From M3 sp045133615 (lineage in GTDB: Bacteria > Bacteroidota > Bacteroidia > Bacteroidales > Muribaculaceae), in the NCBI GenBank assembly GCA_045133615.1, contig JBGUUQ010000145.1:1-26724 (forward strand): 26,724 nt of DNA. Reading direction: 5' to 3'. This document shows, piece after piece, positions 16,443-24,807 of the stretch. Position 1 is the first letter of the stretch, and each line of letters starts with the position of its first letter. Under the pieces are notes generated by a model, which had not been told where the DNA came from, made no database searches, and was given only the letters and a program-made list of their open reading frames with translations. The position numbers and the translations under genes are program-made.

Positions 16443-16450
16443 TACCTTTG
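16443..16450 (+). promoter_or_regulatory. -7 element of the second MATE gene
   Basis: TACCTTTG matches TAnnTTTG. No clear -33 TTTG is seen at the right distance. It lies downstream of the first in-frame ATG (16409) and so supports the start at 16475. Confidence 0.5.
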
Positions 16451-16474
16451 CAAACGCAAAAGCAGAGAAGAAAA

Positions 16475-17920
16475 ATGTCAGAACTGACCCAACAGCTACG
16501 CAGCGGGCGTCCGCTCTCGTCTTCTGACAGGCTAAAACTCGTGATATCGTTGAGTTGGCCTGCCATAATGGCGCAACTGTCCACTATTCTTATGGAATAC
16601 ATCGACGCTGCCATGGTAGGGCGGTTAGGGGCGTCTCCTGCAGCTTCGGTAGGTCTTATGGCTACTACTACCTGGCTTGTGTTTGGCTTAGGGGGTGCAT
16701 TGTCTACCGGTTTTTCGGTGCAGGTTGCACATCTCATCGGTGCCGGAAAAGATCCTCAGGCACGTCAGGTATTGCAACATGCAATCAAGTCGGTATTGGT
16801 GCTCGGATTCATTCTCGGTTTGGCCGGAGCCTGTGTCAGTCCGTATTTGCCCGGTTGGCTCGGTGGCAATGATGAAATCTCTGGTGGCGCATCTGCCTAT
16901 TTCGGCATTTTCAGTATGGCGTTGCCGTTCTTTTTTATGACATATTTGTCAAGTTCGATGATACGCTGCACAGGCAATATGGTAGTCCCCGGTTTGCTCA
17001 ATGTGATGATGTGTGTCCTTGATCTTGTTTTTAACTACTTCCTGATTTTTGACAGTCATACCTTATTTGGATTCTCTTTTCCGGGCGCAGGACTCGGAGT
17101 TACGGGCGCGGCAATAGGTACGGCTTTGGCTGAGATCATAACCGCATGCGCACTGATGTGGTATATGATGAAGCGCTCTGTCTTGAAGCGCTCACAGCAG
17201 ACAGAGTCTACAATAAGATTGCCCTTTATGACAACATTCAAGCGCTCATTGGGTATCGGTTCGCCCATCGCGGCCGAACGTGTGCTGATGAACGGAGCAC
17301 AAATATTGACAACAGTCATCGTAGCGCCGTTGGGCACTGTTGCCATAGCAGCCAATTCGTTCGCAATCACGGCCGAGAGTTTATGCTATATGCCGGGGTT
17401 CGGAGTCGGAGACGCCGGCACTACGTTGGTTGGTCAGAGTCTCGGAGCCGGCCGGAAAGACACGGCACGCAGCTTTGGCAAACTTGCCATTATTATCGGA
17501 GTATCAGTGATGACTGTAATGGGTATTATCATGTGGATAGCAGCTCCGATGATGATGAGTCTTTTCACTCCGGATGCAGCCGTGCAGTGTCTCGGAACCG
17601 AATGTCTGCGCATCGAAGCATTCGCCGAGCCTATGTTTGCAGCCGCGATCGTTACTTATGGCGTGATGGTGGGAGCAGGATACACTCTTGTGCCTGCGTG
17701 TGTGATATTATTGTCAATGTGGGCAGTCAGACTCACGCTCGCAGCTGTATTGGCACCGACTTTAGGGCTTCAGGGCGTATGGCTGGCAATGTGTATCGAA
17801 TTATCGGTACGCGGAGCAGCCTTCCTTATTATTTTCAATAAAGCCCCATGGATGCGATCGGGCAGTAAAAAACCGCAAGTAGAGACCGAGTACGTCGACG
17901 ATTTGGAGAATTCGCTTTAA
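16475..17920 (+). CDS. MATE family efflux transporter (second copy, distinct)
   Basis: 481 residues from the ATG at 16475 (MSELTQQLRS). The upstream in-frame ATG at 16409 lies before the likely transcription start and is rejected. About 12 membrane helices are predicted. Family features are LSWPAIMAQLSTILMEYIDAAMVGRLG near the N-terminus and PGFGVGDAGTTLVGQSLGAGR in the second half, which fits NorM/DinF-like MATE proteins. It differs strongly from the MATE protein at 3273-4679 and is not a recent duplicate. The substrate is unknown. It is divergent from htpG and convergent with the CobW-like gene. Confidence 0.93.
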   Translation: MSELTQQLRSGRPLSSSDRLKLVISLSWPAIMAQLSTILMEYIDAAMVGRLGASPAASVGLMATTTWLVFGLGGALSTGFSVQVAHLIGAGKDPQARQVLQHAIKSVLVLGFILGLAGACVSPYLPGWLGGNDEISGGASAYFGIFSMALPFFFMTYLSSSMIRCTGNMVVPGLLNVMMCVLDLVFNYFLIFDSHTLFGFSFPGAGLGVTGAAIGTALAEIITACALMWYMMKRSVLKRSQQTESTIRLPFMTTFKRSLGIGSPIAAERVLMNGAQILTTVIVAPLGTVAIAANSFAITAESLCYMPGFGVGDAGTTLVGQSLGAGRKDTARSFGKLAIIIGVSVMTVMGIIMWIAAPMMMSLFTPDAAVQCLGTECLRIEAFAEPMFAAAIVTYGVMVGAGYTLVPACVILLSMWAVRLTLAAVLAPTLGLQGVWLAMCIELSVRGAAFLIIFNKAPWMRSGSKKPQVETEYVDDLENSL

Positions 17921-17922
17921 AA

Positions 17923-17955
17923 AACGCCCAGATTGTGCATTGCGATCAGGGCGTT
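17923..17955. terminator. hairpin between convergent MATE and CobW-like genes
   Basis: AACGCCC (17923-17929) pairs with GGGCGTT (17949-17955). On the minus strand the stem is followed by a TTTTTT tract, so it is a good terminator for the CobW-like gene. On the plus strand the tract after the stem is weak. Confidence 0.75.
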
Positions 17956-17985
17956 GGTGTAAAAAAGTTGATATAGCCTCAGCTA

Positions 17986-19200
17986 TTATTCCTCGTCGGA
18001 TAGGCATGAGTCGAGCATGCGCTTGATGCCTTCTTTGTCCATGTTGCGGCCTATGAATACTATTTTTTGCATTCGGTCGCCGTATTTTTCATCCCAATCG
18101 CGACGCAATCCGGGGTCCATTGCGAGGAATTGTTCAAGTTCTTCTTTTGGAGCAGTGGCGTACCACCTGCCTGCCTCGGAGAGGGATTTTTGTTTTCCGG
18201 CTTGTTCGAAAAGGTACGACATATCCGTGTTTTGCTCGAAATAGCATACACCTTTGGCTCGGATTACTTCTTTTGGCCAATATCGGTCAACATAGAAGTC
18301 AAATTTATTGAGATCCATGGGCCGGCGTGCATAATATACAAATGTACCGATACCGTATTCCTCAGCCTCGCCTTCGTCGTGGTGATGGTGGTGGTGATGA
18401 TGTCCGTGTTCATGTTCATGTTCATGTTCTTCGTGATCGTCATCCTCGTCATGGTCCTCGTCGTGGTCGATACCTTCGATTTCTCTTACCCAGGTAGCAG
18501 ATGTGGCTACTTTTTCAAAATCGAAAAGGTGGGTATTGACGAGTTTGTCAAGCGACACGTTGGCGTAGTCACACTCAATGATGCGGGCTCTCGGCTGGAG
18601 GGCTCGAATGATTGCATGGATATGATTGAGTTCGTCGGAGCTTACCTCAGAGGCTTTGTTAAGAAGGATAAGGTCACAGAATTCAATCTGTTGGATGATG
18701 AGATTCTCGATGTCTTCCTCTTCGATATTTTCGTTCTTGAGCCGGTCGCCGCAACCGAATTCGTCGCGAAGCCTCATTGCGTCGACTACGGTACAGATGC
18801 AGTCGAGACGTGGCATGGCCGGAAGTTCCTGCACTTGGTCCATAGCTTGCATTGAGCAGATTGTCTGTGCGATGGGCGCCGGCTCGCATATACCGCTTGC
18901 CTCGATAACTATATAATCGAAACGGTCGGCTGCTATGATGTCGACAATTTGCTTGACCAGGTCCATTTTAAGCGTACAGCAGATACAGCCGTTCTGGAGA
19001 GCCATCAGGCTGTCGTCTTTCGTATCGACAATGCCGCCTTTCTGAATGAGCGAGGCGTCGATATTTACTTCGCCTATATCATTGACAATGACAGCAAATC
19101 GTATGCCGCGCTCATTGGAGAGGATGTGATTTACAAGTGTTGTTTTACCACTTCCGAGGTAGCCGGTGAGCAACAAAACCGGTATTGTTTTATTTCTCAT
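17986..19200 (-). CDS. CobW/COG0523-family GTPase with His-rich metal-binding insert
   Basis: 404 residues. The G3E GTPase fold is shown by Walker A GYLGSGKT (13-20), the metal-site motif GCICC (71-75, with Cys72, Cys74 and Cys75 forming CxCC), IVIEASGICEPAPI near 97-110, and NKAS at 181-184 in the place of the G4 NKxD. Residues 246-274 are an extreme His/Asp/Glu run including eight consecutive His, a metal-buffering insert seen in zinc-handling members. A CobW C-terminal domain follows. COG0523 proteins deliver metals, most often zinc, to client enzymes using GTP; cobalt (CobW) or nitrile hydratase activators are other members, but no cobalamin or nitrile hydratase gene is near. A zinc chaperone is the best inference. 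A near-palindrome overlaps its likely -7 element. Confidence 0.88.
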   Translation of the reverse strand: MRNKTIPVLLLTGYLGSGKTTLVNHILSNERGIRFAVIVNDIGEVNIDASLIQKGGIVDTKDDSLMALQNGCICCTLKMDLVKQIVDIIAADRFDYIVIEASGICEPAPIAQTICSMQAMDQVQELPAMPRLDCICTVVDAMRLRDEFGCGDRLKNENIEEEDIENLIIQQIEFCDLILLNKASEVSSDELNHIHAIIRALQPRARIIECDYANVSLDKLVNTHLFDFEKVATSATWVREIEGIDHDEDHDEDDDHEEHEHEHEHGHHHHHHHHDEGEAEEYGIGTFVYYARRPMDLNKFDFYVDRYWPKEVIRAKGVCYFEQNTDMSYLFEQAGKQKSLSEAGRWYATAPKEELEQFLAMDPGLRRDWDEKYGDRMQKIVFIGRNMDKEGIKRMLDSCLSDEE

Positions 19201-19221
19201 GATTAAATAATCGTTTTACGC

Positions 19222-19233
19222 TGTAAAGTTACA
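19222..19233 (-). promoter_or_regulatory. near-palindrome over the CobW-like gene promoter
   Basis: TGTAAAGTTACA lies 22 bases before the start codon. On the minus strand it contains TAACTTTA, one mismatch from TAnnTTTG. The TGTAA/TTACA arms could bind a dimeric repressor such as a metal sensor. No clear -33 element is seen. Confidence 0.35.
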
Positions 19234-19270
19234 AAAAATTACGCGAGAGAGGCGATAATTTTAGCTTAAT

Positions 19271-20176
19271 TTATATATTGCTTTTGTTTTCGGCCTTTTC
19301 TGTGAAATAGACCGAGCAGACGATCAAACCAATCGCGAGCACTTGCCACCAGCTGAAAATGTCCTGCCCCAAAATATAGCTCACTATGGCGGCAACAACA
19401 AGAATGAGATTGGAATATAATGCGACAACTGTCGTCGCTAATGTTTTCAAGCCCGTATCTACCAAGAAATAACTGATGAAAGTTGGGAATATGAGTACAA
19501 ACAGCAGCACAAGCATGGGCGTTGAAAATATGCTCTGAGCAAGTACGGGAGCGTCCCATCCTACAAAAATCGTTGCAATCAAGGCTGAAAACGCACCGCC
19601 CGTGAAACTCCATTTTGAAACGGTAATGTCGTCGAGCGTGAGGAGAAATTTCTTCGAAAATATCAGAAACAAGGAGTAGGACAATGCACTGCAGAAGCAC
19701 AGAAACGCGCCCAAAGTAGGGTCGGAAGATACTGACGACGTGTGCTGCGTAGTTACACATACGGTAGCTCCGGCTATTCCGAGTGCAATACCGATGATCT
19801 TCATTTTTGTAACTTTTTCGCCAAGGAAGAAGGCCGAAATAATGAAGACAATGGCCGGTTGAAGGCTAATGAATATTGATGACGTAACAGGAGTGGTGTA
19901 TTTGAGACCGGCAAGCAGGAAGAACATATAACCGAAAATGAGTATTGCTCCCATCACAAACAAAGAAAGTTTTTGTTTTACAGTCGCCTGTTTCTGTGAT
20001 TTGCGTGCAATCAGCCCGGATACCCAAAATGCGGCGCTGCCAAAGACAAGACGCAGCACGACGCCCGAAAACGGCGACATCCATCGGGGCACAAGAAATT
20101 TCAATGCATTCTCGTTCAATCCTGACAAAATTTTCGAGATGCCCATCGCTATGTTCCCTTTTACTTTCTCATTCAT
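19271..20176 (-). CDS. EamA/DMT-family transporter
   Basis: 301 residues from the ATG at 20176 (MNEKVKGNIAMGISKILSGLNENALKFLVPRWMSP). The alternative ATG at 20215 falls in the loop of a leader hairpin and is unlikely. About ten membrane helices are predicted in two repeated EamA halves, each with a Pro- or Gly-containing later helix (TPVTSSIFISLQPAIVFIISAFFLGEKVTKMKIIGIALGIAGATV in the first half; TVVALYSNLILVVAAIVSYILGQDIFSWWQVLAIGLIV in the second). Family members move small metabolites such as amino acids or nucleotides across the inner membrane; the substrate is not predictable. The gap of 70 bases to the CobW-like gene has no hairpin, so some read-through into that gene is likely. Confidence 0.88.
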   Translation of the reverse strand: MNEKVKGNIAMGISKILSGLNENALKFLVPRWMSPFSGVVLRLVFGSAAFWVSGLIARKSQKQATVKQKLSLFVMGAILIFGYMFFLLAGLKYTTPVTSSIFISLQPAIVFIISAFFLGEKVTKMKIIGIALGIAGATVCVTTQHTSSVSSDPTLGAFLCFCSALSYSLFLIFSKKFLLTLDDITVSKWSFTGGAFSALIATIFVGWDAPVLAQSIFSTPMLVLLFVLIFPTFISYFLVDTGLKTLATTVVALYSNLILVVAAIVSYILGQDIFSWWQVLAIGLIVCSVYFTEKAENKSNI

Positions 20177-20203
20177 AAACAATTGATTTAGACATTTAAC
20201 AAG

Positions 20204-20226
20204 ACTTCGGTCCATGCGACCGAAGT
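20204..20226 (-). promoter_or_regulatory. leader stem-loop before the EamA transporter gene
   Basis: ACTTCGGTC (20204-20212) and GACCGAAGT (20218-20226) form a perfect 9-bp stem with a 5-base loop. It lies immediately downstream of the TAAATTTG box (20229-20236), so it would be the very 5' end of the EamA mRNA. It could also help end transcription of the DUF5686 gene, but no U-tract follows. Confidence 0.5.
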
Positions 20227-20228
20227 GT

Positions 20229-20264
20229 CAAATTTAATACGCCCTGAGGTGGTAAATAGTTTAC
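20229..20264 (-). promoter_or_regulatory. EamA transporter promoter
   Basis: On the minus strand TAAATTTG (20229-20236) matches the -7 consensus. The -33 position is covered by a palindrome, GTAAATAGTTTAC (20252-20264), not by a TTTG, suggesting an activator or repressor site. Confidence 0.45.
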
Positions 20265-20271
20265 GCCGAGG

Positions 20272-22788
20272 TCAGAAAGTCATGTGGAATGCAACTCTGA
20301 GGCCGCTGCGGTCGATTGGGTATGATGGGTTGCGATGGGTAATGCGCCAGACGTAATCAAATCTAAGACATGAAAAAATATTGTCCAGACCGACTCCGAT
20401 TTCAACATAGGGTGTGCGTGAGGCGTCGCTTGTGGTTACCGGAAATCTCAGCATCTCTGGATGCAATACGGGATTATTGCTGTCACTCAGCTTGCCCATA
20501 AACATCGATGTGGTAAAGACCTCCCGCAGCCGCAGTTTTTTTAGAAAAGGTATGTAATTGAATATTGCGCCGTTGGCGTTGTAGGTAAAGAAAAGCGAAC
20601 CGGAAGTATCGGTGATGAACTCCATCGGATTCATCAACGCAAACGATTCGGGTTGTATGGTGTAGGAAATGTTGGCGTTCGGTATTGACAGATTGAAGTA
20701 GGGCGACCGACTCCATACGTGTGTGCCCTGAATCATAAAATCTGCATAGCCGAAGGCAGAAAACCAAAATCGTTTTGATACTGAAATTTCGGTTTTGTTA
20801 AGAGCGAAAGTGTTGCCGAATGTAGATGCCGGTGCGAAAGTGTGGGCAAGCATCAGTATGGGAGCGTCCTGATTTATGGGAATGCGGTAGGAACGTCCCT
20901 GATAAAACTTCTCACCCTTGGCATAGCGAAGCGTGAGAGTGATGCCTGAGGTATTAATGTGCGAATAATTTACTCCGTTTCCGTCAATAAAAAGCATATC
21001 AGTGGTAGGAGTGAGACGATTGGAAGCCACTTCGGCCAGTATTGAGAAGTGGTTTTGAAATTCCCATGTGAAGAGCAACTTTGCCGATCGTTTGTAAGCC
21101 ACGTGTTTGTCCTTCATCCTTTGCCATGAAAGAAAAAAATTGTCCGGATTGGTAAAGAGATAATGACGACCCGGATGATCAGTGTCATATGTATAAGTTG
21201 CACGAAGCGAGCGAATCGGGAACTCGCGCGAATGTTGTTTTTTATCAATGAACGAATACTCAGCCTCGCCACTATACTTAAGGCGGTTGTCATCAACGCC
21301 ATAAGCAGCATATCCGCGACCGAACCATCGTTTCGACAGCGCGGCAGTAGTCATGCCTCCGACTCGGAAACGCCAACCTTCGTAGGAATTATGGCTAATA
21401 GCTGTATTCACAGGTCCGAAATCGAATCTACTCGGATTCGAGGTAGGTACATAACCGTTTACAAGTATTTTCAGCACTTTTTCGCCCCAATAGAAAACGG
21501 GAACTGAACGTAGCCGGTAGAGTAGGGATGTGACTGACCCGGTGGTGGTTGTGTTATGATGTCCGGAGTCGGCAGACATGACAATGTGTTGAACCGAAGC
21601 CGACTCATCGTTAATGACAAAGTCGTGGTAGTTTGCCTTTCTGCGACAGTAAATTTCTGGCGTACCGGGCATGAGACGTGCCTCGATGGTAATATCGTCA
21701 AGTATTTTAAGAGCCGAACCGTCGTCGGCTGTGATAAAATTCTGTGTTATGCGCAGCGAGCGGATGAAATTGAGATTTATCTCAGGAGATGTACGCATAG
21801 TGATGCGTCGGATGGGCATCTTGGGATTGTCGGCCGGTACGTATATCTGGCCGATAAATCCAAAGGTGGCTGCGTTGCGCGGATAAAACGACAGAACGAT
21901 GCAACGTTCATTATCAACTTGCACCGTATCAGTAAGATAAAAACGGTAAAAGTCCGGAGCGATGCGCGAAAGGGGACTTACGAAACGATTTTGAAGTATA
22001 TTTATGTCGTTGTCGTAGAGGTCTATTTCGCCCAACACATCCTCATAGAATACGCGCATCGATTCAACGTCAGCGATTTCGTCAATTCCTGCAGAATGCT
22101 GTGATAAAATGCTGTCGTGACGTGTTTTACCGTTGTCGGAATATTCTGTCCGAGTTGTTTTGTCATGTGATATGATATTAAGTATCGGTTTTCCCGAAAC
22201 CTCGGACGTGTCAACATATTCCCAGATGAAAGGGAAACGCTTGAATAGCGCCGAATTTTCAGATTTTTCTGCAAAATCATTGATTGCCAATGCTATATTT
22301 TGATCGCAGATGTAAGAAAATTTGTTGTTGCGCTTAGGGTCAGTGAGACGGCCGCTTTCTTTAAGACGTTTTACAAATTCTACAGCAGGATTATTCTTCT
22401 TAGAATACTTTTTCTTGCGAACTACAACCTCGTTGAGCTCAGTAGCCTCAGGTGAAAGATAAATATCATAAAGATTTGTCGAACGATAAGAGACGGGAAC
22501 ATTCTTGATTTTATATCCCATACACGTGACCTTGAAAGCAGAAGCTGTGCGTGGTACCGTCATGCCAAAAATGCCGTGAGTGTCGGTAAGAGTTCCGGCT
22601 TTGCCATCGAGGAGTGTCACGGATGCATAAGGCAACGGCTCCATAGTAACGGAGTCGCGCACCATACCGCTCAGAAAATACTCCTTGGCCTGAGATAATG
22701 CAGATGCATTACCTAAGAGAAGCAAAATTATGAAAATAAAATAGCGAGTCAAACTGAATGGAGTTTCAACAACAGAATCGGATTGCAT
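20272..22788 (-). CDS. DUF5686 / carboxypeptidase-regulatory-like outer membrane protein
   Basis: 838 residues from the ATG at 22788; a TTG 12 bases further up lies inside the -7 promoter element and is rejected. A signal peptide is visible (RYFIFIILLLLGNASALSQA). Residues of about 40-115 form a CarboxypepD_reg-like beta domain (FLSGMVRDSVTMEPLPYASVTLLDGKAGTLTDTHGIFGM), as in TonB-dependent SusC-like proteins. The remaining 700 residues match the DUF5686 pattern, with many alternating aromatic strands and an aromatic-rich end (SGLRVAFHMTF) typical of an outer-membrane beta-barrel. There is no plug domain or TonB box. The function of the family is unknown; the domain order suggests an outer-membrane transporter or assembly protein. 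It is a single gene with a perfect promoter. Confidence 0.88.
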   Translation of the reverse strand: MQSDSVVETPFSLTRYFIFIILLLLGNASALSQAKEYFLSGMVRDSVTMEPLPYASVTLLDGKAGTLTDTHGIFGMTVPRTASAFKVTCMGYKIKNVPVSYRSTNLYDIYLSPEATELNEVVVRKKKYSKKNNPAVEFVKRLKESGRLTDPKRNNKFSYICDQNIALAINDFAEKSENSALFKRFPFIWEYVDTSEVSGKPILNIISHDKTTRTEYSDNGKTRHDSILSQHSAGIDEIADVESMRVFYEDVLGEIDLYDNDINILQNRFVSPLSRIAPDFYRFYLTDTVQVDNERCIVLSFYPRNAATFGFIGQIYVPADNPKMPIRRITMRTSPEINLNFIRSLRITQNFITADDGSALKILDDITIEARLMPGTPEIYCRRKANYHDFVINDESASVQHIVMSADSGHHNTTTTGSVTSLLYRLRSVPVFYWGEKVLKILVNGYVPTSNPSRFDFGPVNTAISHNSYEGWRFRVGGMTTAALSKRWFGRGYAAYGVDDNRLKYSGEAEYSFIDKKQHSREFPIRSLRATYTYDTDHPGRHYLFTNPDNFFLSWQRMKDKHVAYKRSAKLLFTWEFQNHFSILAEVASNRLTPTTDMLFIDGNGVNYSHINTSGITLTLRYAKGEKFYQGRSYRIPINQDAPILMLAHTFAPASTFGNTFALNKTEISVSKRFWFSAFGYADFMIQGTHVWSRSPYFNLSIPNANISYTIQPESFALMNPMEFITDTSGSLFFTYNANGAIFNYIPFLKKLRLREVFTTSMFMGKLSDSNNPVLHPEMLRFPVTTSDASRTPYVEIGVGLDNIFSCLRFDYVWRITHRNPSYPIDRSGLRVAFHMTF

Positions 22789-22797
22789 TTGACAATG

Positions 22798-22829
22798 CAA
22801 AGATACTAAAAATCAATCGAACGCTCAAA
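22798..22829 (-). promoter_or_regulatory. DUF5686 gene promoter
   Basis: On the minus strand TTTG (22826-22829), 20 bases, then TATCTTTG (22798-22805), an exact consensus. It implies a transcription start near 22792-22794, only about 4-6 bases before the ATG. Confidence 0.75.
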
Positions 22830-23154
22830 TCGTAGTCTGACATCAGCCGGACATATACAAAACATTCAACATTGCAGCATGAACATTTTATATAATTTTA
22901 ATAGCACAAATTGATAATCGATATTATGTTAAATTGCATACACACTAATTCTCTCCTATGAGTTTTTGATCTGAAATTCTTGCGGATTTGTTTTTCAGGA
23001 ACTATGCCATATACAGAGAAAGCCATCATCGAATGATGGCTTTTGAAATAACGCAATAGTTTCGCAGATTCTGCAAATTATGATTTGTAAGGTGATACTG
23101 ATATCACTCTTTCAAAATGATGCAGAGTAAAATTATCGGTGAAAATACTGTAAT
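22830..23154. other. AT-rich intergenic stretch with one terminator, no gene seen
   Basis: About 325 bases between the DUF5686 promoter and the stop of the orphan membrane-protein gene. No open reading frame with a plausible start and no tRNA-like fold was seen on either strand. The only clear structure is the hairpin at 23019-23043. The remainder (22830-23018) is AT-rich and without recognisable elements; a small RNA cannot be excluded. Confidence 0.5.
23019..23043. terminator. strong hairpin after the orphan membrane-protein gene
   Basis: AAAGCCATCAT (23019-23029) and ATGATGGCTTT (23033-23043) pair perfectly over 11 bp with a 3-base loop. The stem is bounded by A- and T-rich tracts on both sides, so it works in either orientation. 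It lies 111 bases past the stop of the minus-strand membrane-protein gene. Confidence 0.75.
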
Positions 23155-23748
23155 CTACTGAAACGGTGTGCTTGTTAGGAGCATTTGACTATCACTTATA
23201 TGACCGTTATATGACTGATTTTCAATAATTGCCGTGGTCGTGGTTGTAGTTCGCGATACTGCAACCGAGCCAACAGGACACAAGTATGAAGATATCGAAA
23301 ATCGTATAATACACTCCGTCGGGTTTGTTGGAGGAAAGTCAGTGACGAGATATGCGTTGCATGTCGAGCTGAAAAATTCAAAGACAGAAGCAGGCAATAT
23401 CGCCCCCAACCGTGGGTCATAAATCATGCAAATAAGAGCGGTAAGGATGGCAATCACTATCCACTCTTTACGATATATAGGATCCGGACCGGCGTTTCCC
23501 ATCGTATTGATAACCAGCACGTAAACACATGGATATAGCCATAGCAACCCCAATGTGGAATACGCAAGAGCACGCCACCACCATGAAGCGCTTTCGCTTG
23601 ACAGTTTAAGAATGGCACCTGAGAAGTCGGGAAGCAACCCGGCCAGCCATATAACTCCGTTAGCAATCCAGACCCCGAGCCATACCAATACGAGGAATAT
23701 AATACAGTACACCCCTACTTTAAGTGAGTCGAAAAAAATTGTATTCAT
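23155..23748 (-). CDS. orphan membrane protein
   Basis: 197 residues from the ATG at 23748. An earlier in-frame ATG at 23802 lies inside the transcript beyond the prs terminator hairpin and is rejected. No family recognised. Hydrophobic segments at about residues 10-38, 59-83 and 96-120 suggest three membrane helices; Trp is frequent (WLGVWIANGVIWLAGLLP, then SWWWRALAYS). The last 70 residues are polar, Thr/Ser-rich and contain a run of Thr (SRTTTTTT). The gene is flanked by a terminator on each side, so it is probably transcribed alone, but no consensus promoter is seen in the 60 bases before it. It is a plausible but unproven gene. The tail after about residue 130 looks less constrained and could reflect a frameshift. 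Confidence 0.5.
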   Translation of the reverse strand: MNTIFFDSLKVGVYCIIFLVLVWLGVWIANGVIWLAGLLPDFSGAILKLSSESASWWWRALAYSTLGLLWLYPCVYVLVINTMGNAGPDPIYRKEWIVIAILTALICMIYDPRLGAILPASVFEFFSSTCNAYLVTDFPPTNPTECIIRFSISSYLCPVGSVAVSRTTTTTTAIIENQSYNGHISDSQMLLTSTPFQ

Positions 23749-23765
23749 GACATTTTGAAAAATAA

Positions 23766-23791
23766 AAGAGCTTGTGATTAGACAAGCTCTT
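23766..23791 (-). terminator. prs terminator
   Basis: AAGAGCTTGT (23766-23775) pairs with ACAAGCTCTT (23782-23791). On the minus strand the stem is followed by TTATTTTTC, a good U-tract. It lies 38 bases after the prs stop codon. Confidence 0.85.
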
Positions 23792-23828
23792 ATACCGGGC
23801 AATCAGCAGACAGACTGCTACTGAGTGC

Positions 23829-24773
23829 TTATTTGATAAGATATTGCGACGAAATGCTTTCGTTGCTGTGTACGCGACGTATGGTATCGGCGAACAGACG
23901 TGCCACGCTTATAACGGTGCATTTGGAGCAATCTTTTGTATAAGGGATTGAGTTGGTAAAGATTATCTCCGTCAGTCCGCTGTTGTTGATTCTGTCAGTT
24001 GCGGGGTCGCTCATGATAGCGTGAGTGCAGAGCGCGCGCACGCTTTTTGCTCCTTCGGCAAGCATAAGTTCGGCGGCCTTGGTGATTGTTCCGGCAGTAT
24101 CGACCATATCGTCGATAAGTATTACGTTTTTATCCTTTACGTCGCCGATAACGGTGATTTTTTCCACCACGTTGGCTTTGGCACGTTGCTTGTGGCAAAG
24201 CACCAGAGGCACATCGAGGTATTTTGCGTAGCTGTTGGCGCGTTTTGCTCCTCCTACGTCGGGTGTTGCAATTACCAGATTTTCGAGCTTGAGGCTCTGA
24301 ATGTACGGGATGAACTCAGATGAAGCGTAAAGGTGATCTACGGGAATGTTGAAAAAGCCTTGTATCTGGTCGGCGTGGAGATCCATTGTGATTACTCGGT
24401 CAACACCTGCGGCCACGAGCAGATCGCTGACAAGTTTGGCTGCGATTGATACGCGGGGTTTGTCTTTTCTGTCCTGACGTGCCCATCCGAAATACGGGAT
24501 TACAGCAATGACCGATTTGGCCGAAGCTCGTTTGGCTGCGTCGATCATAAGCAGAAGCTCCATGAGATTGTCGGAGTTGGGAAATGTGGACTGAACGAGG
24601 TAAACTTCGCAACCGCGAATCGATTCTTCGAACGAAACTTCGAATTCTCCGTCGGCAAAATGAGCGATATTCATTTTACCTAACTCTACACCTAATTCTT
24701 TACAAATTTCCTCGGCAATGTACCTTGACTTTGTTCCTGAGAATACCTTTAAAGGCGGATAATTATTGTTCAT
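23829..24773 (-). CDS. prs: ribose-phosphate pyrophosphokinase (PRPP synthetase)
   Basis: 314 residues, full length for class I. It makes PRPP from ribose 5-phosphate and ATP, the precursor for purine, pyrimidine, NAD, histidine and tryptophan synthesis. Seen in sequence: FSGTKSRYIAEEICKELG at the N-terminus, the flexible-loop region YFGWARQDRKDKPR (94-107), the PRPP synthetase signature DLHADQIQGFFNIPVDHL (131-148) and the ribose-phosphate binding loop DDMVDTAGT (221-229). These residues are consistent with an active enzyme rather than a PRPP-synthetase-associated protein. Single-gene unit with its own promoter and terminator. Confidence 0.98.
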   Translation of the reverse strand: MNNNYPPLKVFSGTKSRYIAEEICKELGVELGKMNIAHFADGEFEVSFEESIRGCEVYLVQSTFPNSDNLMELLLMIDAAKRASAKSVIAVIPYFGWARQDRKDKPRVSIAAKLVSDLLVAAGVDRVITMDLHADQIQGFFNIPVDHLYASSEFIPYIQSLKLENLVIATPDVGGAKRANSYAKYLDVPLVLCHKQRAKANVVEKITVIGDVKDKNVILIDDMVDTAGTITKAAELMLAEGAKSVRALCTHAIMSDPATDRINNSGLTEIIFTNSIPYTKDCSKCTVISVARLFADTIRRVHSNESISSQYLIK

Positions 24774-24799
24774 AACAGGCTATGTGGTGAAAACTTCTG

Positions 24800-24807
24800 C
24801 AAAGGTA
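24800..24807 (-). promoter_or_regulatory. prs -7 element
   Basis: On the minus strand TACCTTTG matches TAnnTTTG, 26 bases before the start codon. No TTTG is seen at the expected -33 position, so the promoter may be weaker or need an activator. Confidence 0.5.

Noticed and set aside
16409..16474. Upstream start for the second MATE gene
   Set aside because: It lies before the TACCTTTG -7 box and would add a basic 22-residue extension not expected in MATE proteins.
18361..18480. Short tandem repeat of GTGATG/CATGTT-type units
   Set aside because: It is the coding sequence of the His/Asp/Glu-rich insert of the CobW-like protein, not a separate repeat element.
18067..18855. 262-codon plus-strand frame with a Val/Met-rich hydrophobic run that looks like a membrane protein
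   Set aside because: It is the reverse complement of the His/Asp-rich insert of the CobW-like gene; GAT/CAT codons read backwards give Val and Met.
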